DNA of 46,670 bases, from the NCBI RefSeq assembly GCF_028705895.1, contig NZ_JAQWCQ010000027.1, positions 1 to 46,670 of the forward strand, read 5' to 3'. Positions 17,372 through 26,600 of this stretch are shown in pieces. Numbering within the stretch: position 1 is the stretch's first letter; every line of letters starts with the position of its first letter. A program made the translations under genes and the position numbers. A model generated the notes under the pieces. It searched no databases and was not told the DNA's origin. It saw only the letters and a program-made list of their open reading frames with translations. The stretch comes from Massilibacteroides sp. Lineage in GTDB: Bacteria > Bacteroidota > Bacteroidia > Bacteroidales > Tannerellaceae.

Positions 17372-18865
17372 TTAACTATGTTCTTTCAGTATAACATCAT
17401 GTGCTCCTCCTTCTACTATACTGGTTGAGGATACCAGGGTGACTTTTGCGTTCTTTTGTAATTGTTCGATGCTTGTTGTTCCACAACTACACATTGTTGC
17501 TTTAATCTTCCCAAGTGTCATAAGCAGATTGTCTTTCATCTTTCCTGCGTAAGGCACATAACTATCAACCCCTTCCTCGAATTTCAGGTTTTCTGCGCCT
17601 CCCATATCGTAGCGTTGCCAGTTCTGCGCACGGTTTGAGCCCTCGCCCCAATATTCTTTTACATAATTGTTTTTCACACGAAGTATCTTCGTAGGCGATT
17701 CATCGAACCGGGCAAAATAACGACCCATCATTAAGAAATCTGCCCCCATAGATAATGCAAGTACCATGTGATAGTCATGCACTAATCCTCCATCACTACA
17801 GATAGGAACATAAACGCCTGTTTTCTTCAGGTATTCATCTCTTGCTTCGGCTACATCAATCAGGGCAGTTGCCTGTCCGCGCCCAATTCCTTTTTGTTCG
17901 CGGGTAATACAGATAGAACCACCACCAATACCAACTTTTATGAAATCAGCTCCGGCTTCAACAAGGTAAAGAAATCCTTCCTTATCGACTACGTTACCGG
18001 CACCTACTAAAACTTTTCCGTCATATTCTTTTTTGATCCATTGAAGCGTTTCTTTCTGCCATTCCGAATAACCGTCTGATGAGTCTATACATAACACATC
18101 TACTCCGGCTTCTACTAAGGCGGGAACACGTTCTTTGTAATCTCTTGTGTTTATACCGGCACCAACAAGCAGACTCTTGTCATGCGCAGATAATTCGTGG
18201 GGATTTTCTCTGTGACTGTCATAGTCCTTACGGAAAACGAAATAAGCCAGATTATCATTTTCGTCGATGACAGGGAGCGTGTTTAGTTTATGCTCCCAGA
18301 TAATCTGATTAGCTTCTGAAAGCGTTAAGCCTACTTTTCCGACAATCAGTTTGGAGAAAGGAGTCATAAAGTCTTTGACCTTTTTATCTTTCGGGTCTTT
18401 TTCTACGCGATAGTCACGGCTGGTAATCAATCCGAGTAATTTTCCGTTAGGCGTTCCGTCATGCGTAACACCAATCGTAGAGTGTTCCGTTGCTTCTACA
18501 AGCTTTATTACATCCGCCAATGTGTTCTCCGGAGTCAGGTTTGAATCGCTGATAACAAATCCTGCTTTGAATTTTTTTACCTTACGTACCATTTCTGCCT
18601 GACTGTCGATCGGCTGAGAGCCGAAAATAAAAGACAGCCCTCCGTTACGAGCAAGTTCTATCGCCAGTTCAGGACCGGATACAGACTGCATGATTGCTGA
18701 AACAAACGGAATGTTTAGCGTGATTGCAGACTTCTCGTCTTTGTGATGCTTTACTAAAGGAGTCTTGAGAGAAACGTTAGTCGGGATACACTCTTTGGTG
18801 GTAAGCCCCGGTATAAGAAGATATTCACCAAAAGTTCTTGATACATCGTCTAAGTAAATTGCCAT
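17372..18865 (-). CDS. guaB: IMP dehydrogenase, divergent Tritrichomonas-like type
   Basis: A 497-aa cytosolic enzyme oxidising IMP to XMP, the first step of GMP synthesis. The TIM barrel is interrupted by a two-CBS module (about 105-225). The active-site loop is [18 protein letters not shown]-like, with catalytic Cys319, and the flap Arg-Tyr pair is R417-Y418 in NWQRYD. The C-terminus has [13 protein letters not shown] and a [12 protein letters not shown] block. The N-terminus ([10 protein letters not shown]) and the [20 protein letters not shown] loop differ from the usual bacterial form (GPGSICTTR). From memory they closely resemble the Tritrichomonas foetus enzyme, whose catalytic Cys is also 319. 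The function call is firm; the subfamily relation needs an alignment. Confidence 0.93.
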   Translation of the reverse strand: MAIYLDDVSRTFGEYLLIPGLTTKECIPTNVSLKTPLVKHHKDEKSAITLNIPFVSAIMQSVSGPELAIELARNGGLSFIFGSQPIDSQAEMVRKVKKFKAGFVISDSNLTPENTLADVIKLVEATEHSTIGVTHDGTPNGKLLGLITSRDYRVEKDPKDKKVKDFMTPFSKLIVGKVGLTLSEANQIIWEHKLNTLPVIDENDNLAYFVFRKDYDSHRENPHELSAHDKSLLVGAGINTRDYKERVPALVEAGVDVLCIDSSDGYSEWQKETLQWIKKEYDGKVLVGAGNVVDKEGFLYLVEAGADFIKVGIGGGSICITREQKGIGRGQATALIDVAEARDEYLKKTGVYVPICSDGGLVHDYHMVLALSMGADFLMMGRYFARFDESPTKILRVKNNYVKEYWGEGSNRAQNWQRYDMGGAENLKFEEGVDSYVPYAGKMKDNLLMTLGKIKATMCSCGTTSIEQLQKNAKVTLVSSTSIVEGGAHDVILKEHS

Positions 18866-18901
18866 ATGATTAATATTTATGCGGATGAAAGATTAATCGC
18901 A

Positions 18902-18909
18902 CAAAAGTA
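18902..18909 (-). promoter_or_regulatory. -7 promoter element for the IMP dehydrogenase gene
   Basis: Minus-strand TACTTTTG matches TAnnTTTG, 36 bp upstream of the ATG at 18865. Confidence 0.5.
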
Positions 18910-18941
18910 GTTATTTCTTTTCAAAATTCTATTCGTCCCGA

Positions 18942-20228
18942 TCAATATTCCTTATCACAGAAATAGTTTATCATTCTGAGGATAGCCCGACTGCACGCAG
19001 GACAGAAAGGTGCATAATCGCGCATCATACAATGATCTGCAGGCCGATAAATACCTTTTGAGATGTATCCTCCCCCTTCAAAAACACCCGTTTTGTCTTT
19101 GTATTGATCGGTTAGCGGAGTAGGTACAGGTGTGTTTGCCGGTAGCAAATCTTTCCATTTCTTATCAAATTCTTTTAAGGTGGTAATATTCGGTTCCCAT
19201 GGCTCGTATTCAAGATTGTAGAAATCATTATAGGCCACTTCAGATGAGAAATACTCGTCAGCTAAACCGGCAAAACTATGACCGAATTCATGTACAAATA
19301 CGTGCAAAGTCCTTTCGTTATCCGCCGTTCCGATGGCATAGAAATTATACATCCCGCCACCGCCATAAGTTTGCGCATTTACCAAAACAAAAATAGCATC
19401 ACAAGGAACATTCCAAATGGCATTTCGGATAGAGCGAATGTCTGGTGTTGTCAGGTAACGATCTAAACCAAATGTATAATAGCCGGAATTTAATGCGGTG
19501 TTTTTATATATCCCCTTGCCTGAAGAATCTGTTCCAGACTCTTCGGAAACTACCCCCACACCCCACACGTTGAACTGATCTTTACATTGATCGTAAGGGG
19601 GGATTGAAAATAATGATTTTGCAAAACGTTGTGCATCTGCCTTGAATTTATCCTGTTCAGCAGCTGTATATCCTTCGGCAACAAAAACGAGGTCAACCTT
19701 TTCTGTAGAATTTCCACTGTTCAGAATTGAAAAAACATGATTTTTCTTCAGCTCCCCCCTGTCAATAAATATAGATTGAGGGTCTATCGTCTGCTTTAAT
19801 AATGTATGAAACTGCATGTCTTTTTTGTCTCTTGCCGTGAGTTCAAAGACGATTTTCTGCTTTGGGAAAGGAACGGTTACAGCATTCGTCCAGGCTTGTG
19901 TTTCTTCTTTTGCCTGATCCGTGCTGAGCCATTCTTCAAACAATGTGTTAAACCCACGAGAGTAAATTAATTCGTTGCTCTCTTTGTCATAAATATTTAC
20001 ATAATATCCCCCATAGCCAAACTTATCAATCAGGTTTTTGACCGGACCTCCCCAAGTAGGTTCTTCTCGCATTTGTTCGATTGCGGCCGTTTGGAAATCC
20101 GAATTACCACTCAATGCAAAATCAACGCGCAAAGTTTTAGTCTCAAAATACTTGTTGAATTTTTCCTGTGCAAAACAATTCGTTATACAAGTACATAAAA
20201 TAAGAAGTGTTAAGAATCTTGTTTTCAT
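18942..20228 (-). CDS. Secreted M64 family zinc metallopeptidase
   Basis: A secreted peptidase (428 aa from this start) of family M64, the family named for an IgA peptidase of Clostridium ramosum. The signal peptide is MKTRFLTLLILCTCITNCFA. An N-terminal beta domain (about 25-160) precedes the catalytic domain, which opens with VDLVFVAEGYT. The zinc motif is HVFVHEFGHSFAGLADEY, with both His ligands and the catalytic Glu. Four Cys in the C-terminal part (CMMRDYAPFCPACSRAIL) may bind metal or form disulfides. The reading frame extends to a TTG at 20252, but the -7 element at 20250-20257 overlaps that codon, so ATG 20228 is the start. The natural substrate is unknown. Confidence 0.92.
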   Translation of the reverse strand: MKTRFLTLLILCTCITNCFAQEKFNKYFETKTLRVDFALSGNSDFQTAAIEQMREEPTWGGPVKNLIDKFGYGGYYVNIYDKESNELIYSRGFNTLFEEWLSTDQAKEETQAWTNAVTVPFPKQKIVFELTARDKKDMQFHTLLKQTIDPQSIFIDRGELKKNHVFSILNSGNSTEKVDLVFVAEGYTAAEQDKFKADAQRFAKSLFSIPPYDQCKDQFNVWGVGVVSEESGTDSSGKGIYKNTALNSGYYTFGLDRYLTTPDIRSIRNAIWNVPCDAIFVLVNAQTYGGGGMYNFYAIGTADNERTLHVFVHEFGHSFAGLADEYFSSEVAYNDFYNLEYEPWEPNITTLKEFDKKWKDLLPANTPVPTPLTDQYKDKTGVFEGGGYISKGIYRPADHCMMRDYAPFCPACSRAILRMINYFCDKEY

Positions 20229-20249
20229 TGTTATTTCTTTTATTGCTAA

Positions 20250-20257
20250 CAAAGATA
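20250..20257 (-). promoter_or_regulatory. -7 promoter element that fixes the M64 peptidase start
   Basis: Minus-strand TATCTTTG, exact TAnnTTTG. It overlaps the longest open-frame start codon (TTG 20252), so translation must start at ATG 20228. Confidence 0.55.
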
Positions 20258-20390
20258 AGTAGCCTTTTTGTTTTTTTTACCCGAATAAGGTGTGAATTTG
20301 TAAAGAGAATGTTTAATCTCTTTGTAAAGTTAGGATTATAGTTAATTGCTAAAAATTGCTATCTCGGTATTGCAATGTGGATAAATTTAA

Positions 20391-20398
20391 TATATTTG
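20391..20398 (+). promoter_or_regulatory. -7 promoter element for the AAA ATPase gene
   Basis: TATATTTG matches TAnnTTTG. A TTG at about 20370 sits near the expected -33 distance. Transcription would begin just before the GTG start at 20421. Confidence 0.5.
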
Positions 20399-20420
20399 CA
20401 ATCGGTATATAATTTACATT

Positions 20421-21599
20421 GTGGAAGCATTTTATAGGACACATAATTATTTATTAGAACACACTGCCTCTCCTGTTCGCCGTCAATTGATGGATGAGAT
20501 AAACTGGAATGACCGTTTAATAGGTATTAAAGGGTCGAGGGGAGTAGGGAAGACCACATTTCTGTTGGAGTATGCCCGTGAATTTTATGGGTGTAATAAT
20601 AAGGAGTGTTTATATATTAATTTAAATCATTTTTATTTTACCGAGCGATCACTTGTGGATTTTGTGGCGGAATTCAGAGCTAAAGGCGGAAAGGTGCTGT
20701 TGATTGATCAGGTTTTTAAATACCCTGACTGGTCTCGTGAACTACGTTATTGTTATGATAATTATCCGGATGTCAGGATTGTCTTCTCGGGTTCTTCCGT
20801 AATGCGATTGAAAGAGGAAAATCCGGATTTGTCCGGTTGTGTGAAGTCTTATAATCTGAGAGGTTTCTCTTTTCGGGAATATATAAACCTGATGGTAGGA
20901 ACGTCTTTTCCATCGTTTACGTTGGATGAAATCTTAAAAGATCATGTAGAGATTGCGGAACGAATTTGTTCGGAAGTTAAACCAATGGCTTTTCTACATG
21001 ACTATTTACATCACGGATATTATCCTTTTTTTCTGGAAAAACGTAATTTTTCGGAAAATTTGCTGAAAACAATGAATATGATGCTGGAAGTCGATGTTCT
21101 TTATATTAAACAGATTGAACAGAGCTATCTTCCAAAGCTGAGAAAATTGTTATATTTGTTAGCAATCAGCGCCCCGTGTGTTCCGAATGTAAGTCAATTA
21201 AGTAAAGAAATTGAAACCAGTCGGGCTACAGTGATGAACTATATTAAATATCTTACTGATGCCCGTTTAATGAATATGCTTTATCCCGAAGGGGATAGTT
21301 TCCCGAAGAAACCGGCTAAGGTTTATATGAACAATACGAATCTGATGTATCCGATACGCCCGATGGCAGTAAACCATCAGGCTTTGCGGGAAACTTTTTT
21401 TTATAACGTCGTGCACAAGGATAATAAGTTAAACGTAGGAATGAAAAACACACACTTCCTTGTAGAAAGACAACATCAGTTTAAAATAGAAGAGAGCCTG
21501 AAAGGAAAGACGAATCCGGACATCTTTTATGCGGTTGAAAAGGTAGAAATCGGATACGAGAACGTAATTCCTTTATGGTTGTTCGGTTTTCTTTATTAA
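20421..21599 (+). CDS. AAA_14/DUF4143-type ATPase with altered Walker B
   Basis: A 392-aa P-loop ATPase with a GTG start. The Walker A motif is GSRGVGKTTF (about 40). The Walker B strand is KVLLIDQVFKYPDW, where the catalytic Asp-Glu pair of the family (usually IDEVHKYPNW-like) reads Asp-Gln. A sensor-like IVFSGSSVMRL follows. The middle holds a winged-helix-like region (SQLSKEIETSRATVMNYIKYL), and the C-terminus (about 330-392, ending VIPLWLFGFLY) is the DUF4143-like domain. Such proteins are abundant in Bacteroidota and of unclear role. It lies 32 bp upstream of the PFOR gene on the same strand, with no visible terminator between. Confidence 0.85.
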   Translation: MEAFYRTHNYLLEHTASPVRRQLMDEINWNDRLIGIKGSRGVGKTTFLLEYAREFYGCNNKECLYINLNHFYFTERSLVDFVAEFRAKGGKVLLIDQVFKYPDWSRELRYCYDNYPDVRIVFSGSSVMRLKEENPDLSGCVKSYNLRGFSFREYINLMVGTSFPSFTLDEILKDHVEIAERICSEVKPMAFLHDYLHHGYYPFFLEKRNFSENLLKTMNMMLEVDVLYIKQIEQSYLPKLRKLLYLLAISAPCVPNVSQLSKEIETSRATVMNYIKYLTDARLMNMLYPEGDSFPKKPAKVYMNNTNLMYPIRPMAVNHQALRETFFYNVVHKDNKLNVGMKNTHFLVERQHQFKIEESLKGKTNPDIFYAVEKVEIGYENVIPLWLFGFLY

Positions 21600-21631
21600 G
21601 ACAAATAAGTGTTACTTAAATATATTTCAAA

Positions 21632-24600
21632 ATGACAAAACAGAAGAAATTCTTAACCTGTGATGGTAATCAGGCGGCTGCGCATATTTCATATATGTTT
21701 AGTGAAGTTGCCGCGATCTATCCAATCACCCCATCTTCTACTATGGCAGAATACGTAGATGAGTGGGCTGCCGCCGGAAGAAAAAATATTTTCGGAGAAA
21801 CTGTTCTTGTACAGGAAATGCAATCAGAGGGTGGTGCTGCAGGTGCAGTACACGGCTCATTGCAGGCAGGTGCTTTGACAACAACTTACACTGCTTCGCA
21901 GGGTTTGTTGCTTATGATTCCTAATATGTATAAGATTGCCGGAGAACTGCTTCCGTGCGTATTCCATGTGTCTGCCCGTACTATAGCATCGCATGCATTG
22001 TCTATCTTTGGCGACCATCAGGACGTAATGGCTGCAAGACAAACCGGTTTTGCTATGCTTGCTGAGGGTTCTGTTCAGGAAGTGATGGACTTATCGGCAG
22101 TGGCTCACTTGGCTACAATCAAGTCTCGTGTGCCGTTTGTGAACTTCTTTGACGGTTTCCGTACCTCACACGAAATTCAGAAAATTGAAACAATTGAACA
22201 GGATGAATTGGCTCATCTGATTGATCAGAAGGCGTTGTCCGAATTCCGTAGTCGTGCATTGAGCCCTGAAAATCCGGTAGCTCGCGGTATGGCTGAAAAT
22301 CCGGACGTATTCTTCCAGCACAGAGAATCTGCTAATAAATATTACGATGCTGTTCCTGCAATTGTGGAAGATTATATGAAAGAGATTTCTGCAATCACCG
22401 GTCGTAAATATGGGCTGTTTGACTATTACGGAGCAGAAGATGCTGACCGTGTAATCATTGCAATGGGTTCTGTAACGGAGGCTATTCGTGAAGCGATTGA
22501 CCATCTGACTGCTCAGGGAGAAAAAGTTGGTTTGGTTGCGGTACACCTGTATCGTCCGTTCTCTGCTAAACATTTCCTTGCTGCGGTTCCTAAGACTGCT
22601 AAACGTATTGCTGTACTTGACCGTACGAAAGAACCCGGATCAACCGGCGAACCGTTGTACTTAGATGTTAAGGATTGCTTCTATGGCCAGGAAAATGCAC
22701 CGGTTGTTGTTGGCGGACGCTACGGTTTATCTTCTAAAGATACTACTCCGGCTCAAATTCTTTCTGTTTATGAAAATCTCGGTTTGTCTTTACCAAAGAC
22801 TAACTTTACAATAGGTATTGTTGATGATGTTACATTTACCTCTCTTCCTCCACGCGAAGAAATAGCTTTAGGAGGTGAAGGAATGTATGAAGCTAAGTTC
22901 TATGGTTTAGGTGCTGACGGTACGGTTGGTGCAAACAAGAACTCTGTGAAGATCATCGGTGACAATACGGATAAATATTGTCAGGCTTATTTCTCATACG
23001 ACTCTAAGAAATCAGGAGGTTTTACCTGTTCTCACCTTCGTTTTGGGGATACGCCTATCCGTTCAACTTATTTGGTAAATACGCCTAATTTCGTGGCTTG
23101 TCACGTTCAGGCATATTTGAAGATGTATGATGTGACCCGTGGTCTTCGTGAAAACGGAACTTTCCTTTTGAATACCGTCTGGAATGCAGAGGAATTGGAA
23201 AAACATCTTCCGAATAAAGTGAAACGTTATTTCGCGAAGAAGAATATCACAGTATATTATATTAACGCTACACAAATCGCTTATGAAATCGGTTTGGGTA
23301 ATCGTACAAATACAATCCTTCAATCTGCATTTTTCCGTATTACGAAAGTAATTCCTGTAGATCTGGCTGTTGAACAGATGAAGAAATTCATCGTTAAATC
23401 TTACGGTAAGAAAGGGGAAGATGTCGTTAATAAGAACTATGCTGCAGTAGATCGTGGTGGTGAATATTCTGTTCTGGACGTTAAACCGGAATGGGCTAAT
23501 CTTCCGGATGACGCTGCTGAAGGTGCTAAATATCCTGAATTTATCAGCAATGTAGTGAATGTCATTAATGCACAGGATGGTGATTTACTGCCTGTTTCTA
23601 CATTCGTTGGCATTGAAGACGGTACTTGGCAACAAGGTACGGCTCAGTACGAAAAGCGTGGAGTAGCTCCTTTTGTGCCGGAATGGACTTCCGAAAACTG
23701 TATTCAATGTAATAAATGTGCTTATGTATGTCCTCATGCTTGTATTCGTCCGTTTGTTTTGGATGAAACAGAGCAGGCAAAGGCCCCGTTTGAAGATGGT
23801 TTGTTGAAAGCTGTCGGAAAACAATTCGATGGAATGAAATTCCGTATTCAGGTTTCTGTTTTAGACTGTCTTGGTTGTGGTAACTGTGTGGATGTATGTC
23901 CGGGTAACAAACAAGGTAAGGCGTTGAAGATGGAAACTCTGGAAACTCAGTTGAATGAGGTGCCGAAATGGGAATACTGCGCTGAAGAAGTGAAGAGCAA
24001 ACAGCATTTGGTAAATGTGAACGCCAATGTGAAAAATTCTCAGTTCGCTACGCCAATGTTTGAATTCTCAGGAGCATGTTCCGGTTGTGGTGAAACTCCA
24101 TATGTTAAGTTGATCACTCAGTTGTTCGGTGACCGTGAAATGGTAGCTAACGCAACAGGTTGTTCTTCTATTTATTCCGGATCAGTTCCTTCTACTCCAT
24201 ATACAACAAACGAAAACGGACATGGTCCGGCTTGGGCTAACTCTTTGTTTGAAGATTTTGCTGAATTTGGTTTAGGTATGACGCTTGCAGTAGAAAAAAT
24301 GCGCGAACGTATCGAAAAGATCATGAAGCAATCTATTGAAGCTGGTTGTCCGGAAGAAGCGAAAACTCTGTTCGAAGAATGGATCGCTAATCAGAATGAC
24401 GCTGAGAAAACAAAAGAACTGGCTCCTCAGATTACGGCATTGGTTACCGCTGAGGCAGAGAAATGCGATTATTGCAAAGAACTTGCTTCTTTAAGCGGAT
24501 ATCTGATCAAGAAATCTCAATGGATCATCGGTGGTGACGGTGCTTCTTATGATATTGGTTTTGGTGGTCTTGACCATGTGATTGCTTCAGGAAAGAATGT

Positions 24601-25192
24601 GAACATCCTTGTTTTGGATACGGAAGTGTATTCTAACACCGGTGGTCAATCTTCAAAAGCAACTCCTGTTGGCGCTATTGCTAAGTTTGCTGCTTCAGGT
24701 AAACGTATTCGCAAAAAAGACCTTGGTCTGATGGCTACAACTTATGGCTATGTTTACGTTGCTCAGATTGCAATGGGTGCCGACCAGGCTCAAACATTGA
24801 AAGCAATTCGTGAAGCAGAAGCTTATGACGGACCATCATTGATTATTGCATACTCTCCATGTATCAGTCACGGACTAAGAGCAGGGATGGGTAAGAGTCA
24901 ACAAGAACAAGCTGATGCCGTAGCATGTGGATACTGGCACTTGTGGCGTTACAATCCAGTCTTGGAAGCAGAAGGTAAGAATCCGTTTACGTTGGATAGC
25001 AAGGAGCCTAAATGGGATGGCTTTGAACCCTTCCTGAAAGGTGAAGTTCGTTACTCATCTGTGATGAAGCAGTATCCAGCAGAAGCTGCTGAACTCTTCG
25101 CTGCTGCAAAGAAAAATGCACAATGGAGATATAATAACTACAAACGTTTAGCTCAACAAGAGTGGGTGGTTGAAGTTCCTACAGAAGCTTAA
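21632..25192 (+). CDS. nifJ: Pyruvate:ferredoxin (flavodoxin) oxidoreductase
   Basis: A 1186-aa single-chain PFOR that converts pyruvate and CoA to acetyl-CoA and CO2 and reduces ferredoxin or flavodoxin, the main anaerobic pyruvate exit. Domain I has AAIYPITPSSTMAEYVDEWA; domain II is the CoA-related transketolase domain; the gamma region follows. A two-cluster ferredoxin domain lies at about 690-770 (CIQCNKCAYVCPHAC and CLGCGNCVDVCPG). The TPP domain has the fourth cluster ligands (ACSGCGETPY) and GDGASYDIGFGG with NTGGQSSK. Length and order match homodimeric PFORs. A strong hairpin terminator follows. Oxygen-sensitive enzymes of this type indicate an anaerobe. Confidence 0.97.
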   Translation: MTKQKKFLTCDGNQAAAHISYMFSEVAAIYPITPSSTMAEYVDEWAAAGRKNIFGETVLVQEMQSEGGAAGAVHGSLQAGALTTTYTASQGLLLMIPNMYKIAGELLPCVFHVSARTIASHALSIFGDHQDVMAARQTGFAMLAEGSVQEVMDLSAVAHLATIKSRVPFVNFFDGFRTSHEIQKIETIEQDELAHLIDQKALSEFRSRALSPENPVARGMAENPDVFFQHRESANKYYDAVPAIVEDYMKEISAITGRKYGLFDYYGAEDADRVIIAMGSVTEAIREAIDHLTAQGEKVGLVAVHLYRPFSAKHFLAAVPKTAKRIAVLDRTKEPGSTGEPLYLDVKDCFYGQENAPVVVGGRYGLSSKDTTPAQILSVYENLGLSLPKTNFTIGIVDDVTFTSLPPREEIALGGEGMYEAKFYGLGADGTVGANKNSVKIIGDNTDKYCQAYFSYDSKKSGGFTCSHLRFGDTPIRSTYLVNTPNFVACHVQAYLKMYDVTRGLRENGTFLLNTVWNAEELEKHLPNKVKRYFAKKNITVYYINATQIAYEIGLGNRTNTILQSAFFRITKVIPVDLAVEQMKKFIVKSYGKKGEDVVNKNYAAVDRGGEYSVLDVKPEWANLPDDAAEGAKYPEFISNVVNVINAQDGDLLPVSTFVGIEDGTWQQGTAQYEKRGVAPFVPEWTSENCIQCNKCAYVCPHACIRPFVLDETEQAKAPFEDGLLKAVGKQFDGMKFRIQVSVLDCLGCGNCVDVCPGNKQGKALKMETLETQLNEVPKWEYCAEEVKSKQHLVNVNANVKNSQFATPMFEFSGACSGCGETPYVKLITQLFGDREMVANATGCSSIYSGSVPSTPYTTNENGHGPAWANSLFEDFAEFGLGMTLAVEKMRERIEKIMKQSIEAGCPEEAKTLFEEWIANQNDAEKTKELAPQITALVTAEAEKCDYCKELASLSGYLIKKSQWIIGGDGASYDIGFGGLDHVIASGKNVNILVLDTEVYSNTGGQSSKATPVGAIAKFAASGKRIRKKDLGLMATTYGYVYVAQIAMGADQAQTLKAIREAEAYDGPSLIIAYSPCISHGLRAGMGKSQQEQADAVACGYWHLWRYNPVLEAEGKNPFTLDSKEPKWDGFEPFLKGEVRYSSVMKQYPAEAAELFAAAKKNAQWRYNNYKRLAQQEWVVEVPTEA

Positions 25193-25212
25193 TCACGTAT
25201 TACATATCTATT

Positions 25213-25247
25213 AAAAGCGATGATCTGATTGGTCATCGCTTTTTTTA
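25213..25247 (+). terminator. Rho-independent terminator after PFOR
   Basis: AAAAGCGATGATC (25213-25225) pairs with GGTCATCGCTTTT (25231-25243), with one G-T pair, and continues into a T run. Confidence 0.88.
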
Positions 25248-25263
25248 TCTCTGCTTAAAACAG

Positions 25264-25271
25264 TACCTTTG
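25264..25271 (+). promoter_or_regulatory. -7 promoter element for the HAD phosphatase gene
   Basis: TACCTTTG, exact TAnnTTTG match, 19 bp upstream of the ATG at 25291. Confidence 0.55.
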
Positions 25272-25290
25272 CAGTATTATTTCAATAAAT

Positions 25291-26067
25291 ATGATAAAAG
25301 CAATTTTTTTTGATATAGATGGAACTTTAGTAAGTTTCAATACGCATCGGATTCCCCAATCAACCATCGACGCTTTGGCTTTAGTAAGACAAAAAGGTAT
25401 AAAGGTTTTTATAGCAACCGGACGACATCTACTGGCAATTAATAATCTCGGAAATGAAAAATTTGACGGTTTTGTAACTATGAACGGAAGTTACTGTATT
25501 GATGAAAAGGGAGAGGCTGTTTACAAACATAAGATCCCTGTTTCTGACATTGAATCGTTGTTGGATTATCTGGAAAACACAGAATCTTTCCCTTGCATTT
25601 TAGTTCAGGAAAACAGTATGTTGATGAATTATAAAAATGAAAAGGTACAACAAATATTAGATATGCTTAATTTCCCCGAACCTCCTTCCGGAAATCTGAA
25701 AGATCTGCCTAAGGATGACGTATATCAGTTGATCGCTTTTTTTGAAGAACATCAGGAAGAAAGAATAATGCAAGTGCTTCCCGGAAGTGAATCGACACGT
25801 TGGTCGCCGTTGTTTACCGATGTCGTTCCTAAAGGAAGTAATAAGAGCGTAGGCATCGATAAATTATTGGAAAACTACGGTATAACTCCTCAGGAAACGA
25901 TGGCTTTTGGTGATGGAGGTAATGATATTGAAATGTTGAAGCATGTTGGTGTGGGCATTGCGATGGGAAATGCTGAAGAAGAAGTGAAAAGGGTTGCGGA
26001 TTATGTGACAGATACAGTTGACAACGATGGAATCCTTAAAGCGTTGAAGGATATGGGTGTTGTTTAG
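25291..26067 (+). CDS. HAD-superfamily phosphatase, Cof type
   Basis: A 258-aa cytosolic sugar-phosphate or cofactor phosphatase of the Cof/HAD-IIB group. Motif I is FFDIDGTLVSF (nucleophile and acid/base Asp). Motif II is the Thr in IATGRHLLA. Motif III is the Lys in VPKGSNKSVGIDKLL. Motif IV is MAFGDGGNDIEML. The cap domain (about 85-185) is of the C2B kind. Substrates of these enzymes are broad, so no specific reaction is assigned. It has its own promoter, directly after the PFOR terminator. Confidence 0.93.
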   Translation: MIKAIFFDIDGTLVSFNTHRIPQSTIDALALVRQKGIKVFIATGRHLLAINNLGNEKFDGFVTMNGSYCIDEKGEAVYKHKIPVSDIESLLDYLENTESFPCILVQENSMLMNYKNEKVQQILDMLNFPEPPSGNLKDLPKDDVYQLIAFFEEHQEERIMQVLPGSESTRWSPLFTDVVPKGSNKSVGIDKLLENYGITPQETMAFGDGGNDIEMLKHVGVGIAMGNAEEEVKRVADYVTDTVDNDGILKALKDMGVV

Positions 26068-26163
26068 TGTTTTTATGCGATAAATATATTCTGTTTTGTG
26101 TTAAAAATATATAACTAATCGCATTTTGTTGCTGCTTAATTATGTGTTTTAAAACATATATCT

Positions 26164-26171
26164 TATCTTTG
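26164..26171 (+). promoter_or_regulatory. -7 promoter element that decides the start of the 53-aa protein
   Basis: TATCTTTG is an exact TAnnTTTG match. Transcription would begin near 26178, downstream of the first open-frame ATG at 26142, so that ATG cannot be used. Confidence 0.5.
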
Positions 26172-26255
26172 CAGTGTAATAAGGAAAAAGAATTGTTTAG
26201 TTTATCTATTATTAACCAATACCCTTCAAGAGAGAGGGGATTAAAAATTAAAAAA

Positions 26256-26417
26256 ATGATGACAAGAAAGAATGAAGACAGTCTGCGGACTTTAGCGATG
26301 TTGCGTTATCAGGCAAACAGATACCAGTTAGTTGGTAACGGTTCAATGAGTCAACGAATCAATGCAAAGATCCGTCGCTTAATGAGCGAATTAGAAGCAG
26401 ACGTAGTTGAGAATTAA
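26256..26417 (+). CDS. Small basic conserved-type protein (53 aa), function unknown
   Basis: A 53-aa protein beginning MMTRKNEDSLRTLAMLRYQ and ending LMSELEADVVEN. It is rich in Arg, Lys, Gln and Asn, helical in character, with no membrane segment. The longer open frame from 26142 is rejected because a promoter -7 element lies inside it. I take the gene as real because of the adjacent promoter, its composition unlike random AT-rich sequence, and a structured 3' region ending in a T8 run. It resembles small hypothetical proteins of Bacteroidales, but I cannot name a family. Nucleic-acid binding is possible from the charge and is only a guess. Confidence 0.7.
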   Translation: MMTRKNEDSLRTLAMLRYQANRYQLVGNGSMSQRINAKIRRLMSELEADVVEN

Positions 26418-26460
26418 TCAAAACTACATTTACAAGAATTAGAGTTATAAACATGATGTA

Positions 26461-26548
26461 TCTCTTACCACCGTCCGTTATGGAATGGTAAGAGAATGAA
26501 TAGGAGAGGCTTTCATCGCGAATAGGAGCGAAGAGAGGCCTTTTTTTT
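26461..26548 (+). terminator. Double hairpin and T8 tract after the 53-aa gene
   Basis: A perfect 10-bp stem, TCTCTTACCA (26461-26470) with TGGTAAGAGA (26486-26495), is followed by a weaker hairpin with GGC/GCC and CGC/GCG helices ending in T8 (26541-26548). GAATAGGAG occurs twice between them. It ends the 53-aa transcript and might also give a stable small RNA. Confidence 0.6.
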
Positions 26549-26571
26549 ATGCCCTTATTTTTAGAAATCAC

Positions 26572-26579
26572 TATCTTTA
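26572..26579 (+). promoter_or_regulatory. -7 promoter element for the M28 peptidase gene
   Basis: TATCTTTA, one base from TAnnTTTG, 21 bp upstream of the ATG at 26601. Confidence 0.45.
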
Positions 26580-26600
26580 CGGAAATAAATTAATGAATAT

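Noticed and set aside
26142-26255. N-terminal extension of the 53-aa protein
   Set aside because: A TAnnTTTG promoter element lies inside the extension and the added residues look like translated leader.
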